Counted from the stretch's first letter, positions 1 through 8,792 are shown. The stretch: 64,000 bases of DNA from Palsa-504 sp963835775 (GCA_963835775.1 CAWIHB010000004.1:558001-622000); one strand, 5' to 3'. Numbers and translations are program-made. Notes: generated by a model not told the origin, from the letters alone.

Positions 1-246
1 GGTGAGCAGGTTGACCGAGGTGGCGAAGCGCGCCGAGCCCGCGGTGATGACGCCAGGCGGCCGCAGCAGCCGGGTGATCGCGTAGGCCAGGGTGGACTTG
101 CCGCTGCCGCTCTCCCCGGCCAGGCCGAGCACCTCGCCGCGGCGCAGATCCAGGTCGACGTCCACCACGGCGTGTACCGCGCCGCCGCCTAGCCCGTAGT
201 CCACGCACAGGCCGCGGACCTCGATGAGGACGTCGTTCGAGCTCAT
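1..246 (-). CDS. ABC transporter ATP-binding protein, DppD/OppD-like (partial, runs off the left edge)
   Basis: Only the first 82 codons are inside the window. The protein would energise import through the two permeases encoded just upstream. The Walker A motif GESGSGKST is visible near residue 45, preceded by the usual beta-strand segment 'VLIEVRGLCVDYG'. The ATG start overlaps the stop of the preceding permease gene in an ATGA arrangement, which implies translational coupling. The family (dipeptide/oligopeptide/oligosaccharide ABC importers) is clear; the substrate cannot be read from this piece. The LacI regulator at the head of the operon makes a sugar or oligosaccharide substrate likely (inference). 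Confidence 0.85.
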   Translation of the reverse strand, partial: MSSNDVLIEVRGLCVDYGLGGGAVHAVVDVDLDLRRGEVLGLAGESGSGKSTLAYAITRLLRPPGVITAGSARFATSVNLLT

Positions 247-1196
247 GAGGTCTTCTCCGTAGCCCTCAGGACGGGCGTCAGGCCCAGCTCGGGCCGCCGG
301 GGCAGCCCGGCCCGGCGGGCGCGGCGGCCGGAGATCCCGCCGGTTCCGCCGGCCCGCAGCCGCGGGTTGACGAACTCGTCGATACCGAAGTTCAGCAGCG
401 CCAGCCCGGTGCCGAACAGCCCGACGGCCAGCCCCGGCGGTACGAACCACCACCATTCCAGGTGGACCTGCTGAGCCGCCTGCGCGCTCTGCGCCCAGTA
501 CAGCATCGTCCCCCAGCTCCAGTGGGATGTGCTGAGGACGCCGAGGAAGGACAGCGCCGTGTAGGTCCCGACCCCGTAGATGACGGTGAACAGGAACGAG
601 GTGGCCACCACCGGGATCAGGTTGGGCAAGATCTCGAACGCCATGATCCGCCAGCTCTTCTCGCCGATGATCCGGGCCGAGTCGACGAAGTCCCTGCTGC
701 GCATGGATAGGGTCTGGGCCCGCAGTTGCCGGGCGCCGAACGCCCAGCCGGTGATCGCGATGATGACCCCGATCACCGCGTCGTTCGGGGTCGCGCCCTT
801 GCCCAGGAACCCGAAGATGACGATGAGCAGCGGCAGCGCCGGCAGCACCAGGAAGATGTTGGCCAGCATGGACAGCAGGTCGTCGCCCCAGCCGCCGAAG
901 TACCCGGCCGACAAGCCGAACAGCACGGCCAGCGCGGTGGCCGCCACGCCGGCGATGAGCGAGACCAGGATGGTGCTGCGCCCGCCCACCAGCAGCTGGG
1001 ACAGGACATCCTGCTGCACCTGGGTGGTGCCGAGCAGGTGCGCCGCCGAGGGCGGCATCGGCGTGCCGTTGGTGGTCGACACGCTGGTGTTCGGGTTGAA
1101 CGGCGCGACCAGCGGGCCGACGATGGCCAGCAGCAGGAACACCACCGACAGGCACATCCCGACCACGATCTTCGGGGACCGGAGCAATCGGGTCAT
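243..1196 (-). CDS. ABC transporter permease, DppC/OppC family
   Basis: A 317-residue inner-membrane permease of the binding-protein-dependent transport superfamily. It has an N-terminal membrane anchor (about residues 12-32) followed by the extracytoplasmic loop typical of DppC/OppC, including the 'HLLGTTQVQQDVLSQLL' segment, then about five more hydrophobic segments. An EAA-like cytoplasmic loop 'DSARIIGEKSWRIMAFEILPNLIPV' region is present around residues 170-195. It would pair with the neighbouring DppB-type permease to form the pore. It is third in a minus-strand operon and ends inside the start codon of the ATPase gene. The basic C-terminal tail (GRRARRAGLPRRPE) is longer than usual. 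Confidence 0.88.
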   Translation of the reverse strand: MTRLLRSPKIVVGMCLSVVFLLLAIVGPLVAPFNPNTSVSTTNGTPMPPSAAHLLGTTQVQQDVLSQLLVGGRSTILVSLIAGVAATALAVLFGLSAGYFGGWGDDLLSMLANIFLVLPALPLLIVIFGFLGKGATPNDAVIGVIIAITGWAFGARQLRAQTLSMRSRDFVDSARIIGEKSWRIMAFEILPNLIPVVATSFLFTVIYGVGTYTALSFLGVLSTSHWSWGTMLYWAQSAQAAQQVHLEWWWFVPPGLAVGLFGTGLALLNFGIDEFVNPRLRAGGTGGISGRRARRAGLPRRPELGLTPVLRATEKTS

Positions 1197-1197
1197 G

Positions 1198-2178
1198 TCA
1201 GGCCTCCTGCCGGGTCCGCGGGTCGAGGAACACGTAGACGAAGTCGGCGAGCAGGTTGGCCAGCAGCACCGCCAGCGTGATGATCAGGAAGATCCCCTGC
1301 AGCAGCGGGTAGTCGTCGCTGCCGATCGCGGTGAACAGCAGGTACCCCACCCCCGGATAGGAGAAGACGATCTCGGTGAGCAGCGCGCCCGAGACGATGA
1401 ACCCGATGGCCAGCGAGAAGCCGGCCACGCTCGGCAGCAGCGCGTTCCGGGCCGCATAGCTGATCACCCGCCCCGACGGCAGCCCCTTGGCCTGGGCCAG
1501 CAGCACGTAGTCCTCGTCCATCGTGGTGATCATCATGTTGCGCATCCCGATGATCCAGCCGGCGATGGAGGCGAGCACGATGGTCACGGCGGGCAGCACA
1601 GCGTGGTCGATCACGTTCGAGATGAACGGCCAGCTGAAGCCCGGATTCAGCGTGGTGGTGTCGTAGCCCGAGTTCGGCGGGAACCAGCCGAGCTTGGTCG
1701 CGAACAGCGCGACGGCCAGGATCGCGACGAAGAAGTACGGCGCGGCCTGGAAGAATGTCATGGCCGGCAGCAGCCCGTCCAGCCAGCTGCCCCGCTTCCA
1801 GGCGGCAGCCACGCCGAGCAGCGTGCCGAGCACGAAGCTGATCACCGTGGCGACGCCAACCAGGCCGATGGTCCAGGGCAGCGCGGCCCGGATCAGGCCG
1901 CCGACCGAGGCCGGGTAGAAGTTCAGCGAGGTGCCCAGGTTCCCGTGCAGCAGGTGGCTCCAGTACTGCACGTACTGGCCCCACAGCCCGGTCTTGGTTT
2001 GCACCCCGTACTGCAGCTCGAGGGCGGCGATGGCCTGCTTGGACTCCTGACCCTGGACCCGGCCCAGCACTGCCAGCGCTGGGTTGCCCGGCATCAGCCG
2101 CGGGATGAAGAAGTTCACAGTGATCGCGACGATGGCCGTGACGAGGTAGAACGCGATCCTGCGGCTGATCATCCGCAT
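1198..2178 (-). CDS. ABC transporter permease, DppB/OppB family
   Basis: A 326-residue membrane permease. The N-terminus 'RRIAFYLVTAIVAITVNFFIPRLMPGNP' matches the DppB/OppB signature, in which the first membrane segment is followed by R-x-x-PGNP. Six membrane segments are visible, with a conserved loop 'EDYVLLAQAKGLPSGRVISYAARNALLP' near residues 222-250 that contacts the ATPase. The gene starts 3 bases after the lacI stop and is followed at once by the DppC-type gene, so all are one operon. No substrate-binding protein gene is inside the window; it probably lies further left. Confidence 0.88.
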   Translation of the reverse strand: MRMISRRIAFYLVTAIVAITVNFFIPRLMPGNPALAVLGRVQGQESKQAIAALELQYGVQTKTGLWGQYVQYWSHLLHGNLGTSLNFYPASVGGLIRAALPWTIGLVGVATVISFVLGTLLGVAAAWKRGSWLDGLLPAMTFFQAAPYFFVAILAVALFATKLGWFPPNSGYDTTTLNPGFSWPFISNVIDHAVLPAVTIVLASIAGWIIGMRNMMITTMDEDYVLLAQAKGLPSGRVISYAARNALLPSVAGFSLAIGFIVSGALLTEIVFSYPGVGYLLFTAIGSDDYPLLQGIFLIITLAVLLANLLADFVYVFLDPRTRQEA

Positions 2179-2181
2179 AAC

Positions 2182-3363
2182 TCATACCTCCCGGTACCAG
2201 CCGATGTCGGCCTGGTCGGCCGGCGGCGGGCAGCCGCAGCTCTCCCGGCGGATCAGCTCGGTGGGCAGCACGATGTCGCGGGCCGGCAGGTGCTCGCGGT
2301 TGAGCATCGAATACAGCACGTCGAACGCGGTCGTCCCCATCTGCTTGATCGGCTGGCGAACGGTGGTGAGGCTGGTACGCAGGTGGCGGGCCAGCGGGAT
2401 GTCGTCAAAGCCGGTCACCGCCACCTGCTCGGGGACGCTGAGACCGCGCTTGCGCAGCGCGGACATCGCACCGAAGGCGGTCTGGTCGTTCGCGCACACG
2501 ATCGCGCGCGGCAGCGCGCGGCCCGCCTGGAGCAGTTGGTTGATGACCTGGGCGCCACCCGAGGCGAAGTAGTAGCCCTGCCATTCCGGTCCGCACTCCA
2601 GGGTCGCCCCGGCCGCGGCGGCCTCGGTCTCGAGGACCTCCCGCCGCTCGATGCTGTCCGGGCTGTCGGCGTAGCCGCCCAGGTAGCCCAGGGAGCGGTA
2701 GCCGTGGTCGCGCAGCAAGTGCCGGGCCAGCGCGCGCATGCCCGCCTTGTTGTCACCGTGGACGTTCGCCGTAGTCGGGGTCGCGTACCCGGCCAGCGTG
2801 ACGATGGGAAGCTGCCGGGAAAGCCGGTCCATCTGGTCCGGCTCGAGCACCCGGTCGTGCAGGATCAGCCCGTCGCTCTTGCGGGCCAGGGCCAGCGTCC
2901 GGCCGCTCGGGTCGTGCTCGGTGATGCCGACCGACCGGATCAGCAGGTCGAACCCGCGTCGCTGGGCCGCCGTCTCGATACCGCGGTTGATCAGGTCCGG
3001 GTACTGGAGGCTCTCGGCCTCGTCGGCGAACATGTCCTCGTCCATGTCCACCCGCCACGGCCTGCGCACGATCACGCCGACGACTTCCTTCAGCCGGGCG
3101 CTCAGCGCCCGCGCCGCCCCGTCCGGCACGAAGCCGAGATCGGCCACTGCGACCAGCACCCGGTCCCTGGTGTCCTGCCGGGGGTTCCGCTGCCCGTTCA
3201 GCACGCGCGACACCGAGGCGATGGACACCCCGGCCGCCCGCGCCACGTCGTAAATCGTCGGCGGCGCCGTCGGATCCCCGGCCGGGCTCCCCATCCCGGA
3301 GACTGCACTGCCGCCGTCGCCCGTGCTGGCCGCGTCGCCCGCCGCGTCCTCGTCCGCTGTCAC
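2182..3363 (-). CDS. LacI-family transcriptional regulator of the ABC importer operon
   Basis: A 393-residue repressor, longer than the usual 330-350 because of about 37 extra N-terminal residues. The LacI helix-turn-helix and hinge helix are at about residues 37-95 (TIYDVARAAGVSIASVSRVL, then the ARALSARL hinge). A periplasmic-binding-protein-like effector domain follows, ending with the typical 'TTVRQPIKQMGTTAFDVL' segment. The GTG start is chosen because AGGAG lies 6 bases before it. A downstream ATG (residue 24) would give a family-length protein and cannot be excluded. It is first in the operon with two permeases and an ATPase, and two perfect LacI-type operators lie just upstream, so autoregulation and sugar-induced derepression are the likely control. 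Confidence 0.9.
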   Translation of the reverse strand: MTADEDAAGDAASTGDGGSAVSGMGSPAGDPTAPPTIYDVARAAGVSIASVSRVLNGQRNPRQDTRDRVLVAVADLGFVPDGAARALSARLKEVVGVIVRRPWRVDMDEDMFADEAESLQYPDLINRGIETAAQRRGFDLLIRSVGITEHDPSGRTLALARKSDGLILHDRVLEPDQMDRLSRQLPIVTLAGYATPTTANVHGDNKAGMRALARHLLRDHGYRSLGYLGGYADSPDSIERREVLETEAAAAGATLECGPEWQGYYFASGGAQVINQLLQAGRALPRAIVCANDQTAFGAMSALRKRGLSVPEQVAVTGFDDIPLARHLRTSLTTVRQPIKQMGTTAFDVLYSMLNREHLPARDIVLPTELIRRESCGCPPPADQADIGWYREV

Positions 3364-3381
3364 CGCATCTCCTCATCTGCA

Positions 3382-3397
3382 CGGTAAGCGCTTACCG
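3382..3397. promoter_or_regulatory. LacI-family operator O1
   Basis: Perfect 16-bp palindrome CGGTAAGCGCTTACCG with the central CG and AAGCGCTT core typical of LacI/GalR operators. It lies 19 bases before the lacI start codon, where bound repressor would block the operon promoter. Confidence 0.85.
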
Positions 3398-3446
3398 ACA
3401 TCGCCCGAAGAAAGGCGCCGCCACCGGCGGCACCTGATCTCCTGCG

Positions 3447-3466
3447 TCCGGTAAGCGCTTACCGGA
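3447..3466. promoter_or_regulatory. LacI-family operator O2
   Basis: Perfect 20-bp palindrome with the same core as the operator nearer lacI (TCCGGTAAGCGCTTACCGGA). The two centres are 67 bp apart, a spacing compatible with cooperative binding or a small repression loop. Confidence 0.85.
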
Positions 3467-3523
3467 GCTGTATGCCAGCAGAGTACGTCTATCGGACGAT
3501 TTATCTCAAGTGCCTAGGCGAGT

Positions 3524-3682
3524 GTTACGGGAACGTGACACGGCCGCAGGCCCGGGCCGGCGGGCTCCGCCGGGCTCCGGCGCCGGCCGGCCGCCCGACC
3601 AGGCGATCAGCTACGACACAACAAAGTAACGTCGGCCGCACTCGTTACCGGCCGCGTAACAACCGAGTAATACGTCCGAAAC
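3524..3682. promoter_or_regulatory. Upstream region of amtB with candidate GlnR half-sites
   Basis: The 315-base gap between lacI and amtB holds no gene I can support. It contains a run of GlnR-like half sites: GTTAC-n6-GTGAC at 3524-3539, then GTTAC (3644), GTAAC (3656), GTAAT (3667) and GAAAC (3678). Spacings are n7, n6, n6. Actinomycete GlnR boxes are GTnAC and GAAAC half-sites separated by 6 bases, and amtB is a known GlnR target in Streptomyces and mycobacteria. Binding here is inferred. Confidence 0.55.
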
Positions 3683-3781
3683 TCTCGCATGGGACACATG
3701 CCTTGCAGGAATACGGAGCGGCCGGGGTAGAGCCAGCGCAAGTTGGCCCCCAGAAGGCCCCGATAGCCCCCTGGAGGCGTA

Positions 3782-5221
3782 GTGGTTCCATATCCTAGCT
3801 GGCTGAATGCCGGGGATAACTCCTGGCAGATGACGGCTGCCACGTTCGTCGGGTTGATGTCGATCCCGGCCCTGGCGGTGCTCTACGGCGGCCTGGTCCA
3901 GAAGAAGTGGGTGATGAACACCATCATGATGGTGTTCAGCACCTTCTGCCTGGTCTTGATCACCTGGGTCCTGTGGGCGTACAAGATGGGCTTCGGCACA
4001 CCGCTGGTCAACACGTTCCTCGGTGCACATGGGGGTTTCCTCGGTGACCCGCGGGCGGTGCTCGGGCACAATGCCTTGCAGGGCCAGACGAGCATCCCGC
4101 TGGTGAACGCTGGGGTGCCCAGCTGGCACCTGCCGCAGGCCTCGGTGATCTACTTCCAGTTCGTGTTTGCGGCGATCACCCCGATCCTGTTCATCGGCAG
4201 CGTCCTCGGCCGGATCAGCTTCAAGGTGTGGATGATCTTCGTGCCGCTGTGGATCACGTTCGCCTACGCGGTGAACGCGTTCCTGCTGTGGGGCGGCGGT
4301 TACTGGGCGGGCAAGGGCGCGCTGGACTTCTCCGGCGGCTACGTCATCCACCTGGCTGCTGGCGTGTCGGGCTTCGTCGCCGCGGCGGTGGTCGGCCCCA
4401 GGCTCAAGCGCGACCGCGAGCGTGCCATCCCGAACAACCTCATGTTCGTCGCGGTCGGCGCCGGCATCCTGTGGCTCGGCTGGAACGGCTTCAACGGCGG
4501 TGACCCGTACTTCGCCGGCGCGGACGCCGCCGCCGCGGTGGTCAACACCAACCTGGCGACCGCGGTGGCCATGATGACCTGGATCTTCATGGACATGGCG
4601 TTTAGCCACGAGAAGAAGCCCACGTTCCTGGGCGGCCTGAACGGCATGATCTGCGGCCTGGTCGGCATCACCCCGGCGGCCGGCTACGTGAACGGCTTCG
4701 GCGCGATCATCATCGGCCTGGTCTGCTCCTCGATCGTCTGGGTGGCGTGGTACACCCTGCCGAAGTACGTCTGGCCGTTCAAGAAGGTCGACGACGCGCT
4801 CGGCGTGGTGTACACGCACGGCATCGCCGGGCTGTGCGGCGGCCTGCTGGTCGGCCTGCTCGCCGATCCGAAGATGATCGTGTACCTCGGCATCGGCAAG
4901 AACCCCTCGATCTCGGGTGAGGGCCTGTTCTACGGCAAGCCGCATCAGCTGCTCGTGCAGGCCGGCGCGGCGCTCACCATCATCATCTGGGACGCGGCCG
5001 TCACGTTCGTCATCCTGATGTTCATCAAGTACGTCCTCAGGATGAAGCTCCGGCTGCCCGATGACGTCCTGGAGATCGGCGACGTGGCGGTGCACGGCGA
5101 AGAGGCCTACCCGTCCGACGAGCTGGTCAGCGTGAGCGCCTCCTCGGCCGCCGACGAGCTGGCGGCCGCCGACGGCAAGCTGCCCGAGAAGGCGTCCACG
5201 GCGCGGAAGGACGATTCCTAG
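3782..5221 (+). CDS. amtB: Ammonium transporter
   Basis: A 479-residue Amt/Mep/Rh channel that conducts NH3/NH4+ across the cytoplasmic membrane. Eleven or so hydrophobic segments are visible. The twin pore histidines are in 'GGYVIHLAAGVSG' (about residue 190) and 'VVYTHGIAGLCGG' (about residue 345), and the family segment 'WLGWNGFNGGDP' is intact. The GTG start has GGAGG four bases upstream. The C-terminal cytoplasmic tail is long (about 60 residues, Ser/Ala/Asp/Glu-rich). In many actinomycetes amtB is followed by glnK and glnD; here it stands alone and is closed by a hairpin, so the PII partner must lie elsewhere. Confidence 0.95.
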   Translation: MVPYPSWLNAGDNSWQMTAATFVGLMSIPALAVLYGGLVQKKWVMNTIMMVFSTFCLVLITWVLWAYKMGFGTPLVNTFLGAHGGFLGDPRAVLGHNALQGQTSIPLVNAGVPSWHLPQASVIYFQFVFAAITPILFIGSVLGRISFKVWMIFVPLWITFAYAVNAFLLWGGGYWAGKGALDFSGGYVIHLAAGVSGFVAAAVVGPRLKRDRERAIPNNLMFVAVGAGILWLGWNGFNGGDPYFAGADAAAAVVNTNLATAVAMMTWIFMDMAFSHEKKPTFLGGLNGMICGLVGITPAAGYVNGFGAIIIGLVCSSIVWVAWYTLPKYVWPFKKVDDALGVVYTHGIAGLCGGLLVGLLADPKMIVYLGIGKNPSISGEGLFYGKPHQLLVQAGAALTIIIWDAAVTFVILMFIKYVLRMKLRLPDDVLEIGDVAVHGEEAYPSDELVSVSASSAADELAAADGKLPEKASTARKDDS

Positions 5222-5260
5222 CCGCGCTCCGAGCCTGCGCTACGTGCGGCCGTAGCGTAA

Positions 5261-5296
5261 CCGGGGGCGCATCCGGATACCCGGATGCGCCCCCGG
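5261..5296 (+). terminator. Hairpin terminator after amtB
   Basis: Perfect 16-bp inverted repeat (CCGGGGGCGCATCCGG and its complement) around a 4-base ATAC loop, 39 bases after the amtB stop. No T-run follows, which is common in GC-rich actinobacteria. It could also serve the converging DUF427 gene. Confidence 0.8.
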
Positions 5297-5355
5297 GTCA
5301 TAAGTCGTTCGGCGTTCCCATCCCACCCACAGACCTAAAACGGGGCTTAGCCGCA

Positions 5356-6120
5356 CTATGAGAAGTGCGTCTTCGGCCGGGCCAGCCGCTGGCCGTCCAG
5401 GCTGATGTCGACCTTCTCGTTGTAGAACGCGATCATCCCCGCGATGGGCAGCAGCTGCCTGGTCGGGAAGTCATAGGCCCAGGCCAGGTCGGCGTGCACC
5501 GCGCCGCCCGCCCGGACCGACCAGTAGCCGCTGGTGACGCCCTTGTACGGGCACGCGGTCACCGTGCCGGACGGGACCAGGTACTCGAAGTCGACATCGG
5601 TCCGGCTCAGGTAGTAGCGGGTTGGCAGGCCGGTCTCGAACACCATCACCGACGAGCCCGCGTCGGCCAGCACCACGCCGTCGAGCTCGACGCGCACCGG
5701 CCGGTTCGAGCGCAGCGCATCGACCCGGGTATACGGGCTGCGCGGATGGACGAATACCTGCTCGTCCTCCTCGAACCACGCGTCCATCGCGGCCCAGTCG
5801 AAACGGACCATGCCGCTCAGTCCGGCCACGCTGGATTCGGCCAGCACCCTGGCCGCCCGCGGCCGGTGCACCTTCCCGGCCCGCAGCGCATGCACCGCCA
5901 CCACGCCCCGGGCAGTCTGCTGGGTATGGCCTTCCGGGTCGAGCAGGTCGGCGCGCACGTCGGCCAGCGGGATGTAGTACTGCGGGTAGTTCGGCCATTC
6001 CCAGACGTAGAGCGCCCGGGTCGTGTCCAGCACCTTCTCGCCGCCGGCGTAGGCCCGGATGCGGCGCGGCACCGGCTCGACATGGTTGGTCGCGGTGAGT
6101 ATCGCCGGATAGTCGCTCAT
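5356..6120 (-). CDS. DUF427 domain protein (two-domain form)
   Basis: A 254-residue cytosolic protein. Two copies of the DUF427 beta fold are visible, one around residues 20-115 ('IRAYAGGEKVLDTTRALYVWEWPNYP...YYIPLADV') and one around 145-240 ('VRVELDGVVLADAGSSVMVFETGLPTRYYLSRTDV', then 'CPYKGVTSGYWSV'). The biochemical role of the family is not known to me. The ATG used has GAGGGG nine bases upstream; an in-frame start 42 bases earlier is possible but lacks a good ribosome site. It converges with amtB and is transcribed in the same direction as the TPP-enzyme gene behind it. Confidence 0.85.
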   Translation of the reverse strand: MSDYPAILTATNHVEPVPRRIRAYAGGEKVLDTTRALYVWEWPNYPQYYIPLADVRADLLDPEGHTQQTARGVVAVHALRAGKVHRPRAARVLAESSVAGLSGMVRFDWAAMDAWFEEDEQVFVHPRSPYTRVDALRSNRPVRVELDGVVLADAGSSVMVFETGLPTRYYLSRTDVDFEYLVPSGTVTACPYKGVTSGYWSVRAGGAVHADLAWAYDFPTRQLLPIAGMIAFYNEKVDISLDGQRLARPKTHFS

Positions 6121-6220
6121 GGGCGCGGTCCCCTCGATCCAGGTCAGGCTGCTTCCAGTCACGGTAACCGCTCGGCCGGCACACGCGGGCCACCGGATGC
6201 GGGGCCGGCCCGCGCGCCGG

Positions 6221-7864
6221 TCAGTGGCCGCGGAACGCCTCCTCCAGCCACCAGGACCCGCGAGCCGAGGTGACCTTGGCGTCGATGAGCAGGGGGCGGG
6301 CCCGCGGTCCGTCCAGCCAGTCCCTGACCCCGGCGAGGTCCCCGGCCGCGCGCACGGTGATGCCCTCGAAGCCGTATCCGCGGCCGATGGCGGCGATGTC
6401 GGCGGGCGGGAACCTGACCGTCTGCAGCGAGTCGCCCTCGGGCCCGAAGTGATGCACTTCCGCGCCGTACGCCTCGTCGTCGTAGACCACCACGACCATC
6501 GGGATCCGCAGCCGCACCACGGTTTCCAGCTCGCTGGTCGCCATCAGCGCGCCGCCGTCGCCGAGCGCGGCGACGGTCAGCCGGTCCGGCCGCGCCACCG
6601 CGGCCCCGATGGCGGTGGCCAGCCCGAGCCCGATCGACTGGAACGCCTGGGTGAAGCAGAAGCCCGCCTCATCAGGCACGGACAGGTACATGCTCGGGTA
6701 GCCCATGAAGTTGCCTGAGTCGACCGCCACGGTCCGTTCCGCGGGCAATAGGTCATCCAGCGCCGCGGACAGTGCGCGCGGATCGATCCGCTGCCCGTCG
6801 CCCTCGTCCGTGAACGGGACGTCCCGCCAGCGCACCTCCCGAGCGATCCGCCCCCGCAGGTCCGGCGACCGGTACCCGCCCGCCCCGGCGGCGCCGAGCG
6901 CGTCCGCGACGGCCCGCGCGGTCTCGGTCACGTCGCCGAGCACGCCGAGGTGCACCGCGCGGTGCGCGCCGAGCGCGCTGGCGTCGTCGTCGACCTGGAT
7001 CAGGGTGGTTCCCGTCCCGATCAGCTTGCCGTGCCGCATCGTCCACATGTTGAGCGAGCAGCCCCAGCCGACGATCACGTCGGCGCCGCAGATCAGCTCG
7101 GCCGCCAGCGGTGAGGCGAACCCGCCGCTCACGTCCAGGTCCCAGGGGTTCCCGCGGAACAGCCCCTTGGCCACGGCAGAGGTGGCCAGCAGCGCTCCGC
7201 AGGCATCGGCGAGCCGCTCGAGTTCGGCCCGCGCGGAAGGGCGCGGGCCCGCCCCGCGGGCGCCGCGACCCGCGACGAACACCGGTCGGCTGGCGCCGCG
7301 CAGCACGGCCGCCACCGCGGTCACCGCGTCGGCGGCCGGGGCGGGCGGATAAGTCCGTGGTGCCGCCTGGACCGGCCCTGGTTCCCACTCGGCGGCCTGC
7401 ACGTCAAGCGGCAGGGCCAGGATCACAGTGCGGCGGCCGAGCGCGGTCTGGTAGGCCCGGTGCGCGTCGGCCAGCGCCGACCCGGGGGAGTGCAGCCGGG
7501 CCGGCACCGCCCCGACCGCGGCCGCCAGCCCGGCCACGTCCACGTGGAAGTTGGACCTGACCTCGGGTGCCTCCGCGGCCAGCACGACCAGCGGCGTGCG
7601 GCTCTTGGCCGCTTCGGCGATGCCGGTCATCGCGTTGGTCAGGCCCGGGCCCTGATGCACCGACACCAGGCCCGGCCGGCCGGTGGTCCGGGCCCAGGCG
7701 TCGGCCATGACGGTCGCGCCGCCCTCATGCCGGGCCGCCACGAACCGCGACCCGCCGGCGATCAGCGCGTTGGTGATGTGGAAGTTGCCGCTGCCGACCA
7801 CGCCGAATACGACCTCCGCGCCGAGCTTGGCCAGCCCCTGCCCGACGGCGTCCGCGACGCGCAT
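6221..7864 (-). CDS. Thiamine-pyrophosphate enzyme (acetolactate synthase / benzoylformate decarboxylase-like)
   Basis: A 547-residue TPP-dependent enzyme with the three-domain acetohydroxyacid synthase layout. The N-terminal Pyr domain has the catalytic glutamate in 'ARHEGGATVMADAWAR' (about residue 47) and the following 'GPGLTNAMTGIAEA'. A central FAD/NAD-like domain lies around residues 190-330. The C-terminal PP domain has 'ALGDGGALM' and, about 25 residues on, 'VVYDDEAYG'. That motif normally ends in Asn, here Asp. It starts 10 bases after the cyclase-family gene, so the two are co-transcribed. A 2-oxoacid decarboxylase or ligase role is likely; the substrate is not readable. Confidence 0.85.
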   Translation of the reverse strand: MRVADAVGQGLAKLGAEVVFGVVGSGNFHITNALIAGGSRFVAARHEGGATVMADAWARTTGRPGLVSVHQGPGLTNAMTGIAEAAKSRTPLVVLAAEAPEVRSNFHVDVAGLAAAVGAVPARLHSPGSALADAHRAYQTALGRRTVILALPLDVQAAEWEPGPVQAAPRTYPPAPAADAVTAVAAVLRGASRPVFVAGRGARGAGPRPSARAELERLADACGALLATSAVAKGLFRGNPWDLDVSGGFASPLAAELICGADVIVGWGCSLNMWTMRHGKLIGTGTTLIQVDDDASALGAHRAVHLGVLGDVTETARAVADALGAAGAGGYRSPDLRGRIAREVRWRDVPFTDEGDGQRIDPRALSAALDDLLPAERTVAVDSGNFMGYPSMYLSVPDEAGFCFTQAFQSIGLGLATAIGAAVARPDRLTVAALGDGGALMATSELETVVRLRIPMVVVVYDDEAYGAEVHHFGPEGDSLQTVRFPPADIAAIGRGYGFEGITVRAAGDLAGVRDWLDGPRARPLLIDAKVTSARGSWWLEEAFRGH

Positions 7865-7874
7865 GCCCCCGTCC

Positions 7875-8657
7875 TCAGGACCCGGCGCGCTCGACCAGGG
7901 CCAGCGCGCGGCACGGGGATCCGGAACCGCCGACGATGGGCAGCGGGCTGGTCAGCACCACCGCGCCGGCGGCGGGCAGCCGGGCCAGGTTCCGCAGCTG
8001 AGTCAGGCCGTACTTGCCCGCCCCGAGCAGAGCCGAATGGCAGGGGAAGGGCGGATCGAAGGAGTGCGCCGCCCCGGCGTCGGTGCCCACGGTCTCGGTC
8101 CCGAGCCCGATGATTGGCGCCTCCTTGGCCAGCCAGGAGGCGCAGGACACGCTGATTCCCGGCGTGTGCGGACCGGTCTCGCTGGCGTTGAGGAATTCGG
8201 CCTGGTCGTCGGAGCGGGCGTCCCAGCCGGTCCGGTACAGCAGCCATCCGCCCTCGGGCAGCGGGCCGTGGTCAGCCTCCCACCGCTTGACGTGGTCGAT
8301 CTCCAGCAGGAAGTCCGGGTCGGCGGCCGCCTCGGCGCTGAAGTCGAGCACCGCCGCCGGGGCGATCAGCCGCCGTACCGGGACCTGGGCCACGTCCTCG
8401 CGGTCCTTGCCGGTCAGCCAGTGCACCGGAGCGTCGAAGTGGGTGCCGGTGTGCTCGCCGGTCACGATGTCGTTCCAGTACCAGGCCGGTCCGCGCTCGT
8501 CGTAGCGGCTGATCTCGGTCAGCGCGAACCTGGCCGTGTTACCGAACGGCTCAGGCAGCTGGATGATCGGGGTGCTCGCCGACAGCGGTGCGGTGAGGTC
8601 GATCACCTCCACCGAGCCGTCGCGGACGGCATCGGCCAGGGCCTTAAGCACGGACAT
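7875..8657 (-). CDS. Cyclase-family metal-dependent hydrolase (kynurenine formamidase-like)
   Basis: A 260-residue protein of the cyclase superfamily (PF04199-type). The diagnostic metal-binding motif is intact as 'HTGTHFDAPVHW' near residue 72. A later 'GTETVGTDAG' and 'FPCHSALLG' match the second conserved region. The chosen ATG has AAGGAG six bases before it; an upstream in-frame start adds 14 residues without a ribosome site. It is the first gene of a two-gene unit with the TPP enzyme, suggesting hydrolysis of an amide or lactone followed by a 2-oxoacid reaction (inference). Family members include arylformamidases and isatin hydrolases. Confidence 0.85.
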   Translation of the reverse strand: MSVLKALADAVRDGSVEVIDLTAPLSASTPIIQLPEPFGNTARFALTEISRYDERGPAWYWNDIVTGEHTGTHFDAPVHWLTGKDREDVAQVPVRRLIAPAAVLDFSAEAAADPDFLLEIDHVKRWEADHGPLPEGGWLLYRTGWDARSDDQAEFLNASETGPHTPGISVSCASWLAKEAPIIGLGTETVGTDAGAAHSFDPPFPCHSALLGAGKYGLTQLRNLARLPAAGAVVLTSPLPIVGGSGSPCRALALVERAGS

Positions 8658-8792
8658 GCTGCTCCTTCGTTCGAGGGCTACCCCGGTAGCCTTCACCATC
8701 GGCGGCCCCGCCCGCTAGTCCCGCCCCACTGCTCCACCCCGCTGCTCCCACCTCCAGCAGGCCCGGCGGTAACCTGGCGTGCGGGGTGAAAC

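Noticed and set aside
580..3387. Very long open frame (935 codons) on the plus strand opposite the permease and lacI genes
   Set aside because: It is a GC-bias shadow. The minus-strand frames carry clear LacI and DppB/C motifs; the plus frame has only Arg/Gly/Pro/His-rich filler without motifs.
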